This document shows, piece by piece, positions 8,978 to 17,377 of a stretch of 64,000 nt of DNA (the stretch's first letter is position 1; every line of letters begins with the position of its first letter). The translations under genes and the position numbers were made by a program. This DNA is from SIG299 sp045531955 (GTDB lineage: Bacteria; Bacillota; Clostridia; Lachnospirales; Lachnospiraceae): the NCBI GenBank assembly GCA_045531955.1, contig JAZSFC010000004.1, positions 1 through 64,000 on the forward strand, in the 5' to 3' direction. The notes beneath the pieces are model-generated. The model was not told the origin of the DNA. It searched no databases and worked only from the letters and a program-made list of their open reading frames with translations.

Positions 8978-9595
8978 ATGTATAAGAAACAAATGATTCT
9001 CCAGCGTATTGTGTGCTTAGTAGTTTTAATAGCCGCAGCGCTTGTATTTGTATATTCCTTAGGTCTTATGACAGATATGTATGAAAACAGATTAGGTTAT
9101 CATGCAGAAAGATATTATACTAACGGCATGACAGAAGAAGCTTTATCCAAAGTAAAAGTTCAGGGTGCCGAGATTTACTATGACATGCAGCAGTTCAACC
9201 GTGAACTGACAGTGGCAGGTCTGGTGCTTATTCTTTTAGCGGTTTCCCAGTTTGTGTTCCAGAACCAGAACCGCAGAAAATATTACATCGCAAATTATAT
9301 CACTGTTGGGATAAACACCTTGGGGGCAATTTACTACTCCTGGTGGGGTCTCAGCAACATATTATCATATAAAGAACGGTATGTGGGCTTAGATTGGGAA
9401 AAGTTAAAAGAACTGAACGAAGTGTATAAGTTCTCATATACTGAATCTACATTTTGGTTTGATGCCAGTAAGTATGTTTTCGGATTCCTTCTTGTTGCAA
9501 CAGTAATTAATCTGTTCAATCTGGTATGGAAGCTTTGTCTGATGAACAACGAAAAGAAGCTGGTACAGGCCGGTAAGGAGGGCAAGGCGGCATGA
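8978..9595 (+). CDS. Uncharacterised four-helix membrane protein A of the importer operon
   Basis: A 205-aa protein with hydrophobic segments near residues 8-31, 75-95, 103-126 and 163-190, and an outward loop of about 40 residues with many Tyr and charged residues after the first helix (RLGYHAERYYTNGM). I recognise no family. The start at 8978 has GGAG seven bases upstream; two earlier in-frame starts are poorly placed. It overlaps the next gene by four bases and lies between the binding protein and the first ATPase, so it is probably part of the importer or of its sensing apparatus. Function unknown. Confidence 0.75.
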   Translation: MYKKQMILQRIVCLVVLIAAALVFVYSLGLMTDMYENRLGYHAERYYTNGMTEEALSKVKVQGAEIYYDMQQFNRELTVAGLVLILLAVSQFVFQNQNRRKYYIANYITVGINTLGAIYYSWWGLSNILSYKERYVGLDWEKLKELNEVYKFSYTESTFWFDASKYVFGFLLVATVINLFNLVWKLCLMNNEKKLVQAGKEGKAA

Positions 9596-10074
9596 TGGAT
9601 GCAAAAACGATAAAAAAAGACCGCTTACGTTACACCAAAAACAAGCTCTCCGCTAATTTGGCTTACGTTGCAATTTTATTTAACGTATTATACTTTGTAA
9701 GCATCTACAGCTCCGATGTAGATACCTACTATTACACCATGACCATTGGTTTTTCCGTATTATATAACCTGGTGTTCTTGTTAACAGCCTTCCTCTCTTC
9801 TGAGGGTGTAAAGAATTATAAAGGACATTATTCCTGGGTTATTATGGTAATCGGTGTACTGCAGTTTGTTAGAATTTTAGGTATTCCGCGTATGGCTCAC
9901 AGCACAGTTCTCACTCTTGACGGTGTAGAAACCGTAGTGATGGAGGATAAGCAGTTCCTGTGGGTATGCATCTGTCTTGTAATTTCCGGTATTGCATGTC
10001 TTGCTTCCGGTATTGTAAGTGCGTATAAGGTAACAACCCTAAACAATTACTTAAAAGAAAAGGGACTCGCGTAG
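9592..10074 (+). CDS. Uncharacterised four-helix membrane protein B of the importer operon
   Basis: A 160-aa protein with four hydrophobic segments (about residues 18-38, 46-70, 80-98 and 122-148) and short loops. The start overlaps the stop of the previous gene (ATGATG), so the two are translationally coupled and probably form a pair. AAGGAGG lies ten bases upstream. The basic N-terminus (KTIKKDRLRYTKNK) places it in the cytoplasm. No known family was recognised. It precedes the first ATPase gene by 31 bases. Confidence 0.72.
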   Translation: MMDAKTIKKDRLRYTKNKLSANLAYVAILFNVLYFVSIYSSDVDTYYYTMTIGFSVLYNLVFLLTAFLSSEGVKNYKGHYSWVIMVIGVLQFVRILGIPRMAHSTVLTLDGVETVVMEDKQFLWVCICLVISGIACLASGIVSAYKVTTLNNYLKEKGLA

Positions 10075-10105
10075 ACAAAACACTCCCGAAAGAAAGGTGT
10101 AAACT

Positions 10106-11164
10106 ATGGCTTCTTTAAGTTTAAAGAATATTAACAAAATATACGATAATAACGTACAGGCCGTATTCGACTTCAATCTTGAAGTTGCAGACGGCGAGTT
10201 CATCGTACTTGTTGGTCCTTCCGGCTGTGGTAAGTCTACAACTCTCCGTATGATTGCTGGTCTTGAGGATATTTCCTCCGGCACCTTAATCATTGATGGT
10301 GAGGATGTAACCCGTAAGCCACCAAAGGACAGAGATATCGCAATGGTTTTCCAGAACTATGCGTTATATGCTCATATGACAATTTATGAAAACATGGCGT
10401 TTTCCTTAACACTCCGTAAGGAAGATCCGAATGTAATCCATGAAAAAGTACTTGCAGCGGCTGAAATTCTTGGTCTTACCGATCAGCTCAATAAAAAGCC
10501 GAAGCAGTTATCCGGTGGTCAGAGACAGAGAGTTGCCATGGGTCGTGCCATTGTACGTACACCAAAGGTATTCCTGTTTGATGAACCGTTATCCAACTTA
10601 GACGCTAAGCTCCGTGGTGCAACCAGAAGAGAAATCCTTCTCCTTCACAAGCGCCTCGGTGCAACCATGTTATATGTAACTCACGACCAGACAGAAGCAT
10701 TAACTCTGGCAGACAGAATCGTTTGTATGTCCATGGGTTATGTGCAGCAGGTAGGTACTCCGTTAGAGCTTTACGATACTCCGGCTAATCTGTTCGTAGC
10801 ATCTTTTATCGGTCTTCCGCCAATGAACTTCTTTGACTGTGAAGTAGAAGAAGATAAACTGGTGGGCAACGGCTTCTCCGTAAAGTTAAAGGCTGAGCAG
10901 AAAGAGCTTCTCAAGTACTATGTGGGCAAAACCATTACGTTAGGTGTCCGCCCTGAAAATATTACAAAGGGTGACGACATGACCCTTTCCGTAACTTTAA
11001 ATGAAAACCTGGGCCAGACAACTTTAGTACACGGTACCATCGGAGGACATAAGGCTACTGCCAAGTTCCGTGAGTGGTCCAACTATAAGCCGGGTGATGA
11101 AGTAACCGTATCCTTTGACCGTATGCATTTCTTCGACAAGGATACTACCAAGGCAATAAGATAA
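10106..11164 (+). CDS. Sugar ABC transporter ATPase 1 (MsmX/UgpC/MalK type)
   Basis: A 352-aa cytoplasmic ATPase with all motor motifs: Walker A GPSGCGKST, Q-loop in MVFQNYALY, signature LSGGQRQR, Walker B VFLFDEP, D-loop SNLDAKL and H-loop THDQTEA, followed by a C-terminal TOBE-type regulatory region (from ~residue 235). This is the CUT1 subfamily that energises oligosaccharide importers. An oddity is YAHMTIYENM where the family nearly always has YPHM. A second, different ATPase gene lies 1.2 kb downstream in the same operon, so the importer may use a heterodimer or the cell may use them for different permeases. Confidence 0.95.
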   Translation: MASLSLKNINKIYDNNVQAVFDFNLEVADGEFIVLVGPSGCGKSTTLRMIAGLEDISSGTLIIDGEDVTRKPPKDRDIAMVFQNYALYAHMTIYENMAFSLTLRKEDPNVIHEKVLAAAEILGLTDQLNKKPKQLSGGQRQRVAMGRAIVRTPKVFLFDEPLSNLDAKLRGATRREILLLHKRLGATMLYVTHDQTEALTLADRIVCMSMGYVQQVGTPLELYDTPANLFVASFIGLPPMNFFDCEVEEDKLVGNGFSVKLKAEQKELLKYYVGKTITLGVRPENITKGDDMTLSVTLNENLGQTTLVHGTIGGHKATAKFREWSNYKPGDEVTVSFDRMHFFDKDTTKAIR

Positions 11165-11180
11165 AGGATAGGATACGACT

Positions 11181-11720
11181 ATGAAAGAAATGATTAGAAA
11201 ATTCCTGGTTTCCCTGAAGAAAAATCCTCAGGTAATTCCGCTTCTGGCACATACGGTTGCATTTGGTATCTATTCGCTTAATTTAACCGCTGTTTCCAAT
11301 ACTACGGCAAAGATTTACGGTCCTCATATGGGTCTGTGCTCTTTTGTAACCATGCTGCTTTCCATTCTGGCATATGTTTGTATGTTCAGTGCATACCCAA
11401 AACGTAAAAAGCCAAACTGGATTATGATTGCTATGATTCTGGTTATGTACGGAATTATTATATTCTGTGATGATTTCTATTCCACTCGTATTTGGGCAGC
11501 AGTAAAGAGAGAGGAAAACCCAATTCAGATCACAGAAGCAACCATGTATATTAATGATGCATTTAATCTTATGAGCACACACATCATCTCTGTTATTGTC
11601 AGTGCAGTACTTGTTGTGGCAGAACCAATTTATGCTAAGCTCTTAAAGAAGATTAATACATCCATTGAAATTGAAGACAATGGTGATCTTGGTGCAATTG
11701 AGTTAAGTGACGAGGAATAA
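11181..11720 (+). CDS. Uncharacterised four-helix membrane protein C of the importer operon
   Basis: A 179-aa protein with hydrophobic segments at about residues 16-38, 52-73, 78-97 and 128-150 and an acidic C-terminal tail (EIEDNGDLGAIELSDEE). No family recognised. It begins 16 bases after ATPase 1 and is followed seven bases later by another membrane protein, repeating the 'two membrane proteins then ATPase' pattern seen upstream. A structural or coupling role in the importer is inferred from position only. Confidence 0.72.
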   Translation: MKEMIRKFLVSLKKNPQVIPLLAHTVAFGIYSLNLTAVSNTTAKIYGPHMGLCSFVTMLLSILAYVCMFSAYPKRKKPNWIMIAMILVMYGIIIFCDDFYSTRIWAAVKREENPIQITEATMYINDAFNLMSTHIISVIVSAVLVVAEPIYAKLLKKINTSIEIEDNGDLGAIELSDEE

Positions 11721-11727
11721 GTTTTCA

Positions 11728-12366
11728 ATGGCTAAAAAGAAAGATAAAAACAACCATACTCCCGAGAAAAAATCATCGGCTGACTATTACAAGTTAAAAA
11801 CCGATGCGGTAGACCGGTTGGTCAATGCCGATAAAAAAACCTATGACAAAACCAAGGGTGATCCGGGTAAAGAATACAGAAGCAGAGGTTTCTTAGATAA
11901 AGTTCCTTCCTGGCTGAAAGCATTATTTATCAAGTTTTGGTTCAACGGTTCGGTTTGTTTCTTTATTTTCTGGGGACTGGGCATGTACGTTACCGACATG
12001 TTAGATATGATTTTTGTACTTGCCGTAGTTATGGGTATGGTTACCGATATTTTAGTAAACAATGCCTTCCGGTTTTTGGCGAACTATGAAGGGCAGAATG
12101 ACAAATGGATGATGTTTCCGAAGAAAAAGTATTGGACTTTTGTGGCAAACATTCTCTATGCGTTTCCGGTACTTGTTGGCGTTATATGGTTTTATAACAT
12201 ATTCAACGTCGTGTTAAATAATATCAAAGGCACCGAAGGAAAAATGTACTTGGGCGTTGAGCCTATTGTCTTCGGGTTGACTTATATGGCAATTGATATG
12301 CTTTTCATCACGATGAAAAACACCATGATTAAAATCATATCCGACGCAAAACAAAAAAATCAGTAA
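11728..12366 (+). CDS. Uncharacterised four-helix membrane protein D of the importer operon
   Basis: A 212-aa protein with a very basic, ~60-residue cytoplasmic lead (MAKKKDKNNHTPEKK), then four hydrophobic segments (about residues 72-93, 97-122, 137-165, 182-200). The ATG at 11728 was chosen over a GTG at 11707 that would lie inside the upstream gene; AGGA stands eleven bases before it. ATPase 2 starts ten bases after the stop. No known family recognised. Length, helix count and position mirror protein A/B upstream of ATPase 1, although sequences are not visibly alike. Confidence 0.72.
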   Translation: MAKKKDKNNHTPEKKSSADYYKLKTDAVDRLVNADKKTYDKTKGDPGKEYRSRGFLDKVPSWLKALFIKFWFNGSVCFFIFWGLGMYVTDMLDMIFVLAVVMGMVTDILVNNAFRFLANYEGQNDKWMMFPKKKYWTFVANILYAFPVLVGVIWFYNIFNVVLNNIKGTEGKMYLGVEPIVFGLTYMAIDMLFITMKNTMIKIISDAKQKNQ

Positions 12367-12376
12367 GGAGTTTGTT

Positions 12377-13471
12377 ATGGCATACCTCAGTTTAAAAGGA
12401 ATTAATAAAATCTATCCTAATGGCTTTCACGCTGTTCATGATTTCAATTTAGAAATTGAACGTGGCGAGTTTATCGTATTCGTAGGTCCGTCCGGTTGCG
12501 GTAAGTCCACTACGCTGCGTATGATAGCCGGTCTGGAAAACATCAGTAATGGTGAGTTCTGTATTGATGGCAAGCGTGCCAACGAGATAGGTCCTCGTGA
12601 GCGTGAGATTGCCATGGTATTCCAGAGCTACGCGCTGTATCCTCATATGTCCGTTTATGACAATATGGCATTCGGACTTTCCTTACAGGGTGTAGATGAT
12701 GACGTAATCGACAGAAAGGTTCAGGAAACTGCAAGAATCCTCGGTCTTACCGATTACCTTGACAGAAAGCCTCGTGCGCTGTCCGGTGGTCAGAGACAGA
12801 GAGTTGCGGTTGGCCGTGCCATCATCCGTAAGGTTGGTATTTTCTTAATGGACGAGCCTCTCTCTAACTTGGATGCAAAGCAGCGAGTTACCATGAGATC
12901 CGAAATTACCGATATCCATAGAAAGGTTGGAGCAACTACTATTTACGTTACCCACGACCAGACAGAAGCCATGACCATGGCAGACAGAATTGTTTGTATG
13001 AAGGATGGCTACATCCAGCAGGTTGGTACTCCATATGACCTGTACTTCAAACCGGTAAATATGTTCGTTGCAGGCTTCATTGGCGAACCTCCGATGAACT
13101 TTGTTACATCCGAAGTTAAGGGTGGTAAGATTACCGTTGGTGCTACCGAGCTTGACTTAAACGCAGTTCTTACTACAGATAAGCTGGCTGCTTACGAAGG
13201 CAAGAAGATGGTTCTTGGCTTCCGTCCGGAAGGTACAGAGCTTGGTGAACAGACAGATTCCTATGTTCTGGATGCGGAAGTTGAATTAACCGAATTACTT
13301 GGTGATAACACCAACGTATATGTAGATTTAGACGGTGTTAAGTCTATCTTAAAGGTAGATCCGCATGATACACCGGCGATGGATGCAAAGATTAAGTTCT
13401 CCATCCCATATAAGAATGTATATCTCTTTGATGGCGAAACAGAATTCGTAATCGAAGAGGGCAGAAAGTAA
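12377..13471 (+). CDS. Sugar ABC transporter ATPase 2 (MsmX/UgpC/MalK type)
   Basis: A 364-aa ATPase with Walker A GPSGCGKST, MVFQSYALYPHM, signature LSGGQRQR, Walker B IFLMDEP and THDQTEA, plus a TOBE-type C-terminal domain ending FDGETEFVIEEGRK. It resembles ATPase 1 closely over the motor domain but diverges after about residue 235. It is the last gene of the operon and is closed by a strong terminator. Two CUT1 ATPases in one operon is unusual: most Firmicutes use one shared MsmX-like ATPase encoded elsewhere. Confidence 0.95.
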   Translation: MAYLSLKGINKIYPNGFHAVHDFNLEIERGEFIVFVGPSGCGKSTTLRMIAGLENISNGEFCIDGKRANEIGPREREIAMVFQSYALYPHMSVYDNMAFGLSLQGVDDDVIDRKVQETARILGLTDYLDRKPRALSGGQRQRVAVGRAIIRKVGIFLMDEPLSNLDAKQRVTMRSEITDIHRKVGATTIYVTHDQTEAMTMADRIVCMKDGYIQQVGTPYDLYFKPVNMFVAGFIGEPPMNFVTSEVKGGKITVGATELDLNAVLTTDKLAAYEGKKMVLGFRPEGTELGEQTDSYVLDAEVELTELLGDNTNVYVDLDGVKSILKVDPHDTPAMDAKIKFSIPYKNVYLFDGETEFVIEEGRK

Positions 13472-13486
13472 AAAATAACGAAATAT

Positions 13487-13558
13487 AAAGGCACATAACT
13501 ATATCTCCGGATACGTGGTAAACCACTGTACTCCTCCGATATAGTTATGTGCCTTTTT
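13487..13558 (+). terminator. Long-stem terminator closing the importer operon
   Basis: A perfect 19-bp stem (13487-13505 with 13538-13556; AAAGGCACATAACTATATC) is followed by T residues. The 32-nt apical part holds a smaller hairpin, GTGGT-AA-ACCAC. A-rich on the other side, it could terminate in both directions. Confidence 0.9.
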
Positions 13559-13602
13559 AGTTTCGTAACATGATTAACGTTCTGCCTGTCCATGTCAAAA
13601 GC

Positions 13603-13631
13603 TTGTATTTTACTTTCTGTAATGATAGAAT
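13603..13631 (+). promoter_or_regulatory. Promoter of the AraC-type regulator gene
   Basis: TTGTAT (13603-13608), 17-base spacer, TAGAAT (13626-13631) preceded by TGA, an extended -10. The gene's ATG is 24 bases downstream. Confidence 0.6.
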
Positions 13632-13655
13632 AATAAAGAATAGGAGAAATATTGT

Positions 13656-14456
13656 ATGAAAGATACGATTCAAAAATATATGCCGGATTATTATTACAGT
13701 AAAGTAGTAGATGTGGTGGGACACGAATCCACCCGTCATGTCCACAAGGAATTTGAAATCTATTACATGAAGGAAGGCAGCTGTACTTACCATATTAAGG
13801 AGTATACTTTTAAAGTCAAGCCGGGGGATGTTATATTGATTCCCGGAAATACCAGTCATCGTACTACCTATGGCGGTGTTGCCCATTCCAGACTTTTGGT
13901 AAATTGTTCGGAGGCTTATATTCCGGCACCGGTGTTAGAGCGAATAGGCACCATTGGTTATTTATACCGGAATCACAAAGTAATCAGCCAGTTGGAAGAG
14001 CTGTTTGCCAAAATAGAGCATGAATACAGTCATGCGGATACCTTGTCTGCGGAGGTACTAAAATGCTTTACTGCTGAGCTGATGTTTGTAATTTTGCGTC
14101 ATAAAAATGAGCACGAAATCAAGAGGGAAGGCAATGACTTTGTTTCTACGGTGCAGGAGTATATCCAGAACAACTACATGAACGAGGTGAAGCTCTCCTC
14201 CATAGCCGAAATGCTTTCCGTCAGTCAGGAGCATTTGTCCAGGGTATTTAAGCAGGAAACAGGCATTGGCTTTAAAGAATATCTTACCGGCTTCCGCCTG
14301 CAAAAGGCAGAGGATATGTTAAAATACGAAACAGGCCGTGCCGTCAGCGAAGTTGCTTATGCCTGCGGATTTAATGACGGTAATTATTTTTCATATATTT
14401 TTAAAAAAACATATGGTGTTTCGCCGACGGAAGTGAGAAGAAAAAAAGAAGAATAA
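13656..14456 (+). CDS. AraC-family transcriptional regulator with cupin sensor domain
   Basis: A 266-aa regulator. Residues ~10-100 form a cupin-like sugar-sensing domain (HVHKEFEIYYMKEGSCTYHI, later KPGDVILIPGNTSH), and the last ~100 residues hold two helix-turn-helix motifs ending in the AraC signature (VAYACGFNDGNYFSYIFKK, then GVSPTEVR). It lies just after the importer operon, in the same direction but with its own promoter, and is the natural candidate for its control. SD AGGAG is placed nine bases before ATG. Confidence 0.92.
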   Translation: MKDTIQKYMPDYYYSKVVDVVGHESTRHVHKEFEIYYMKEGSCTYHIKEYTFKVKPGDVILIPGNTSHRTTYGGVAHSRLLVNCSEAYIPAPVLERIGTIGYLYRNHKVISQLEELFAKIEHEYSHADTLSAEVLKCFTAELMFVILRHKNEHEIKREGNDFVSTVQEYIQNNYMNEVKLSSIAEMLSVSQEHLSRVFKQETGIGFKEYLTGFRLQKAEDMLKYETGRAVSEVAYACGFNDGNYFSYIFKKTYGVSPTEVRRKKEE

Positions 14457-14510
14457 AATTTTGGTATATTCCGACTCATTTTACAGATAATAACTCCATA
14501 GCAAAAATGT

Positions 14511-14534
14511 GCAAAAGGCAACCGCCTTTTTTGC
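14511..14534 (+). terminator. Terminator between the AraC gene and spoVT
   Basis: GCAAAAGGC pairs with GCC-TTTTTT-GC around AACC, with the T tract on the 3' arm. It sits 29 bases before spoVT, so it could also attenuate that gene. Confidence 0.7.
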
Positions 14535-14562
14535 AAAAGAAAGTTATGGAGGAAAGCAGAAT

Positions 14563-15108
14563 ATGAAGGCTACAGGAATTGTACGCAGAATTGATGATTT
14601 AGGACGAGTAGTTGTACCAAAGGAAATAAGAAGAACATTAAGAATCCGCGAAGGTGATCCGCTGGAAATTTTCACCGACAGAGAAGGAGAGATTATCCTG
14701 AAGAAATATTCTCCAATCGGAGAGCTGAGCATTTTTGCAAAACAGTATGCGGAAGCTATGGCACAGATTACGGGCCAGGTGGTAGCGATTGCAGACCGTG
14801 ACCAGTTTATTGCGGTTGCAGGCAGCGGTAAAAAAGATTTGCTTGCTAAGTCTGTCAGCAGAGAACTGGAACATTTAATGACAGAGCGGGAAACTTTGAC
14901 GGCGCTGAAGGGGGACAAGAATTTTGTTGCCATCAGCTACGATGAGGAAGAATATAACAGTCAGGTGATTGTACCGATTATTTGCGAGGGTGATGTTATA
15001 GGTGCCGTGCTGATTCTTGCAAGAGAGGCTAAGCAAAAACCGGGAGAGACAGAATTGAAAATTGCTCAGACGGCAGCCTCCTTTTTAGGACGTCAGATGG
15101 AAAGTTAA
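14563..15108 (+). CDS. spoVT: Stage V sporulation protein T
   Basis: A 181-aa transcription regulator (B. subtilis SpoVT is 178 aa). The N-terminus MKATGIVRRIDDLGRVVVPK is the AbrB/MraZ-type swapped-hairpin DNA-binding domain; the rest is a GAF-like domain. In Bacillus, SpoVT tunes forespore sigma-G genes late in sporulation. The ATG at 14563 follows GGAGG by ten bases; the longer frame from 14509 would pass through the terminator hairpin and add residues foreign to the family. It heads the conserved block spoVT-mazG-hup-rqcP-yabPQ-divIC-spoIIE-tilS-hpt-ftsH. Confidence 0.96.
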   Translation: MKATGIVRRIDDLGRVVVPKEIRRTLRIREGDPLEIFTDREGEIILKKYSPIGELSIFAKQYAEAMAQITGQVVAIADRDQFIAVAGSGKKDLLAKSVSRELEHLMTERETLTALKGDKNFVAISYDEEEYNSQVIVPIICEGDVIGAVLILAREAKQKPGETELKIAQTAASFLGRQMES

Positions 15109-15156
15109 CGGCAGGAGCTATAGTATCTCCGGAAAAGAGGAAAGCAGAGGAAGAAA

Positions 15157-15969
15157 ATGCATACGTACGAAGATTTTATAAAAGTAATAGAGGAACTTCG
15201 AAGTGAACACGGATGCCCGTGGGACAGGGAACAGACACATGGCTCTTTGAAGCAGTGTATGTTGGAAGAAGCCTATGAGGTGATTGACGGAATTAACGAA
15301 TATGAGACAACAGGTGATTACAGGAATCTCAGGGAAGAATTGGGAGATGTTTTGCTGCAGGTGGTATTACATGCCCAGATAGCAAAAGAAGAGGGGCGCT
15401 TTACCATGGAAGACATTGTGGATGAAATCTGTGAAAAGATGATTCGGCGCCATCCGCATGTGTTTGGGGATAAATCTGCCCAAAATCCTGCGGAGTCTCT
15501 TTTGCTGTGGGAGGATATCAAAAAGCAGGAGAAAAAAGAAGAGACCCTTAAGGATACCCTGAACCGGGTGGCTAAAGCGCTTCCGGCAAATATCCGGGCG
15601 GAAAAGGTTCAAAGGAAAGCTTCAAAAGCCGGATTTGAATCAGAATCTTTGGAGCAGATTCTTTCGGTTGTAAAGGAAAAGCTGACAGAATTAGAAGCAG
15701 CAATAGCAGAGAAAAAAGAGTCGGAAAAGGCGGATACGGAGCGTATCGAAGGGGAATTTGGTGATTTAATGTTTTCCATGATAAATTTATCCCGTTTTTT
15801 AGGCCTGAATGCAGAAAATTCCTTGACAAATGCTACTAATAAGTTTATAAATAGATGTGTAGGCATAGAGTTACTTGCCCGTGAAAAGGGAGAGAAATTA
15901 AGCCAACTGTCAGCAGAGGAATTGGATGCTCTCTGGCAGAGAGTGAAGTGTCCCACAAAACATAATTGA
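15157..15969 (+). CDS. mazG: Nucleoside triphosphate pyrophosphohydrolase MazG
   Basis: A 270-aa house-cleaning enzyme that hydrolyses (d)NTPs to NMP and pyrophosphate. The first MazG domain is typical: CPWDREQTHGSLKQCMLEEA with EEAYE and EELGD supplying the Mg-binding acidic residues; a second, weaker MazG repeat follows (EGEFGDLMFSMINLSRF). This is the cellular MazG/YabN type without the N-terminal methyltransferase domain found in Bacillus YabN. SD GAGGAAG is eight bases before ATG. The hup gene begins 35 bases after its stop. Confidence 0.96.
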   Translation: MHTYEDFIKVIEELRSEHGCPWDREQTHGSLKQCMLEEAYEVIDGINEYETTGDYRNLREELGDVLLQVVLHAQIAKEEGRFTMEDIVDEICEKMIRRHPHVFGDKSAQNPAESLLLWEDIKKQEKKEETLKDTLNRVAKALPANIRAEKVQRKASKAGFESESLEQILSVVKEKLTELEAAIAEKKESEKADTERIEGEFGDLMFSMINLSRFLGLNAENSLTNATNKFINRCVGIELLAREKGEKLSQLSAEELDALWQRVKCPTKHN

Positions 15970-16004
15970 CACTTTTAATAATACTTTTAGAGGAGGATTA
16001 TAAA

Positions 16005-16280
16005 ATGAATAAGACAGAATTAGTTGCAGCTATGGCAGCAAACGCAGAGTTATCCAAGAAGGACGCAGAGAAGGCATTAAAGGCATTCATCGACGTTGTA
16101 ACAGACGAATTAAAGAAGGGTGAAAAGGTTCAGTTAGTTGGTTTCGGTACATTCGAAGTTTCCGAAAGACCTGCTAGAGAAGGTATCAATCCACAGACTA
16201 AGAAGAAGATCACTATCGCAGCTTCCAAGAACCCTAAGTTCAAGGCTGGTAAGGCTTTAAAGGACGTTGTTAACGCATAA
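16005..16280 (+). CDS. hup: DNA-binding protein HU
   Basis: A 91-aa histone-like protein starting MNKTELVAAMAANAELSKKD, with the DNA-bending beta-arm motif GFGTFEVSERPAREGINPQT and the C-terminal FKAGKALKDVVN. Codon use is that of a highly expressed gene. AGGAGG is seven bases before the ATG at 16005; the longer frame from 15966 is not needed. A hairpin terminator follows its stop. HU between mazG and rqcP is a common arrangement in Clostridia. Confidence 0.97.
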   Translation: MNKTELVAAMAANAELSKKDAEKALKAFIDVVTDELKKGEKVQLVGFGTFEVSERPAREGINPQTKKKITIAASKNPKFKAGKALKDVVNA

Positions 16281-16305
16281 GTCTAAAAAACGAATGAATG
16301 AAGTT

Positions 16306-16338
16306 AAGGCTGTCAGTACTGCTGACAGCCTTTCATTT
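16306..16338 (+). terminator. Terminator after hup
   Basis: AAGGCTGTCAG pairs perfectly with CTGACAGCCTT around TACTG; followed by TCATTTT. Some readthrough into rqcP is likely since no strong promoter separates them. Confidence 0.85.
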
Positions 16339-16359
16339 TGCAAAACGAAGGAGAATTAT

Positions 16360-16599
16360 ATGAGACTGGATAAGTATTTAAAAGTATCACGTTTGATTAA
16401 GAGAAGAACCGTGGCAAACGAAGCCTGTGATGCCGGAAGAGTGCTGATTAATGATAAGGTGGCAAAGGCTTCCGCGGAAGTAAAGGTGGGAGATGTCATA
16501 GAAATCGGTTTTGGCACCAAGTCTGTAAAGGTAGAAGTACTGGATATTCAGGATACAACCAAAAAGGACGAGGCAAAGGATTTATTTAAATATCTGTAA
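16360..16599 (+). CDS. rqcP: RNA-binding S4-domain protein RqcP (YabO/HslR family)
   Basis: A 79-aa protein that is essentially one S4 RNA-binding domain: MRLDKYLKVSRLIKRRTVAN followed by AGRVLINDKVAKASAEVKVGD. RqcP helps RqcH add alanine tails to nascent chains on obstructed 50S subunits in Firmicutes. AAGGAG is nine bases ahead of the ATG at 16360. Its place between mazG/hup and yabP matches Bacillus yabO. Confidence 0.94.
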   Translation: MRLDKYLKVSRLIKRRTVANEACDAGRVLINDKVAKASAEVKVGDVIEIGFGTKSVKVEVLDIQDTTKKDEAKDLFKYL

Positions 16600-16663
16600 G
16601 GAATAAAGTCCTTCTCTGATGCATATACTGTATGGACGGAATGTAAGAAACACGGGGAAGGGT

Positions 16664-16954
16664 ATGGAAAACAAAGCAATATCGGAAATCGGTCCGCATA
16701 AATTTTTGCTGCAGGGAAGAAAAACGGTGGAGCTTACCGGTGTAAAGGAAGTTGTCTCCTTTGATGCAAAAGAGGTAGTACTGAACACAAACATGGGAGC
16801 ATTGCTTATCCGTGGTGACGGACTATTTGTAAAGCGGCTTACTGTGGAAAAGGGTGAGATTGACCTGGAAGGCCGGGTAGACAGTTTTATATATACTGAT
16901 AAGCCGGGTAAGGCAGGCGACGGGGATTCCCTGTTAAAGCGCCTGTTCCGTTAA
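16664..16954 (+). CDS. yabP: Sporulation protein YabP
   Basis: A 96-aa YabP/YqfC-family protein containing the conserved GRKTVELTGVKEVVSFD and LLIRGDGLFVKRLTVEKGE segments. In B. subtilis the yabP-yabQ pair acts in spore coat/cortex assembly under mother-cell control. The ATG at 16664 has GGGGAAGGG just upstream, whereas the longer frame from 16619 has none. Its stop directly abuts the start of yabQ. Confidence 0.94.
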   Translation: MENKAISEIGPHKFLLQGRKTVELTGVKEVVSFDAKEVVLNTNMGALLIRGDGLFVKRLTVEKGEIDLEGRVDSFIYTDKPGKAGDGDSLLKRLFR

Positions 16955-17377
16955 ATGCTTAGTCCGGAAATGGCGGCAGAACTCCGGTATTTCTGCGCCA
17001 CGATATGTTATGGAGTATTGGTTTCGCTATGCTATCACCTGCTTTTGTTTGTACGGACATTGGTCCGGCACGGTACGTCACTTATAGACGCGGAGGATAT
17101 TTTATTCCTGGGTGCCGCAGGCATCCGGTTTTTTCTGACTGCATATACGTATAATAACGGAATTCTCCGCTGGTATGCTTTCCTTGGAGCCGGGTTTGGG
17201 TGCTTTGCATATAAAAGGACGTTGGGAACTGGTTTGGAGAGTGTCAGAAAGTGGATATTGCAAAAGAAACATAAAACGGTTAAAATAAAGACAAAGCTTA
17301 GTAAAGGACAGGTGTCAACGGATGAAAGGAAAAGCCCGGAACACAGGAAAAAACGGAAACAAAAAGAACGGTCTTAA
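16955..17377 (+). CDS. yabQ: Spore cortex biosynthesis protein YabQ
   Basis: A 140-aa membrane protein with three hydrophobic segments and a long basic C-terminal tail (KTVKIKTKLSKGQ...KKRKQKERS). YabQ is needed for cortex formation in Bacillus. Identification rests on size, topology, the D-x-E-D-I-L segment between helices and its fixed place between yabP and divIC. The start codon follows the yabP stop with no spacer and the 3' end overlaps divIC by 56 bases. Confidence 0.88.
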   Translation: MLSPEMAAELRYFCATICYGVLVSLCYHLLLFVRTLVRHGTSLIDAEDILFLGAAGIRFFLTAYTYNNGILRWYAFLGAGFGCFAYKRTLGTGLESVRKWILQKKHKTVKIKTKLSKGQVSTDERKSPEHRKKRKQKERS

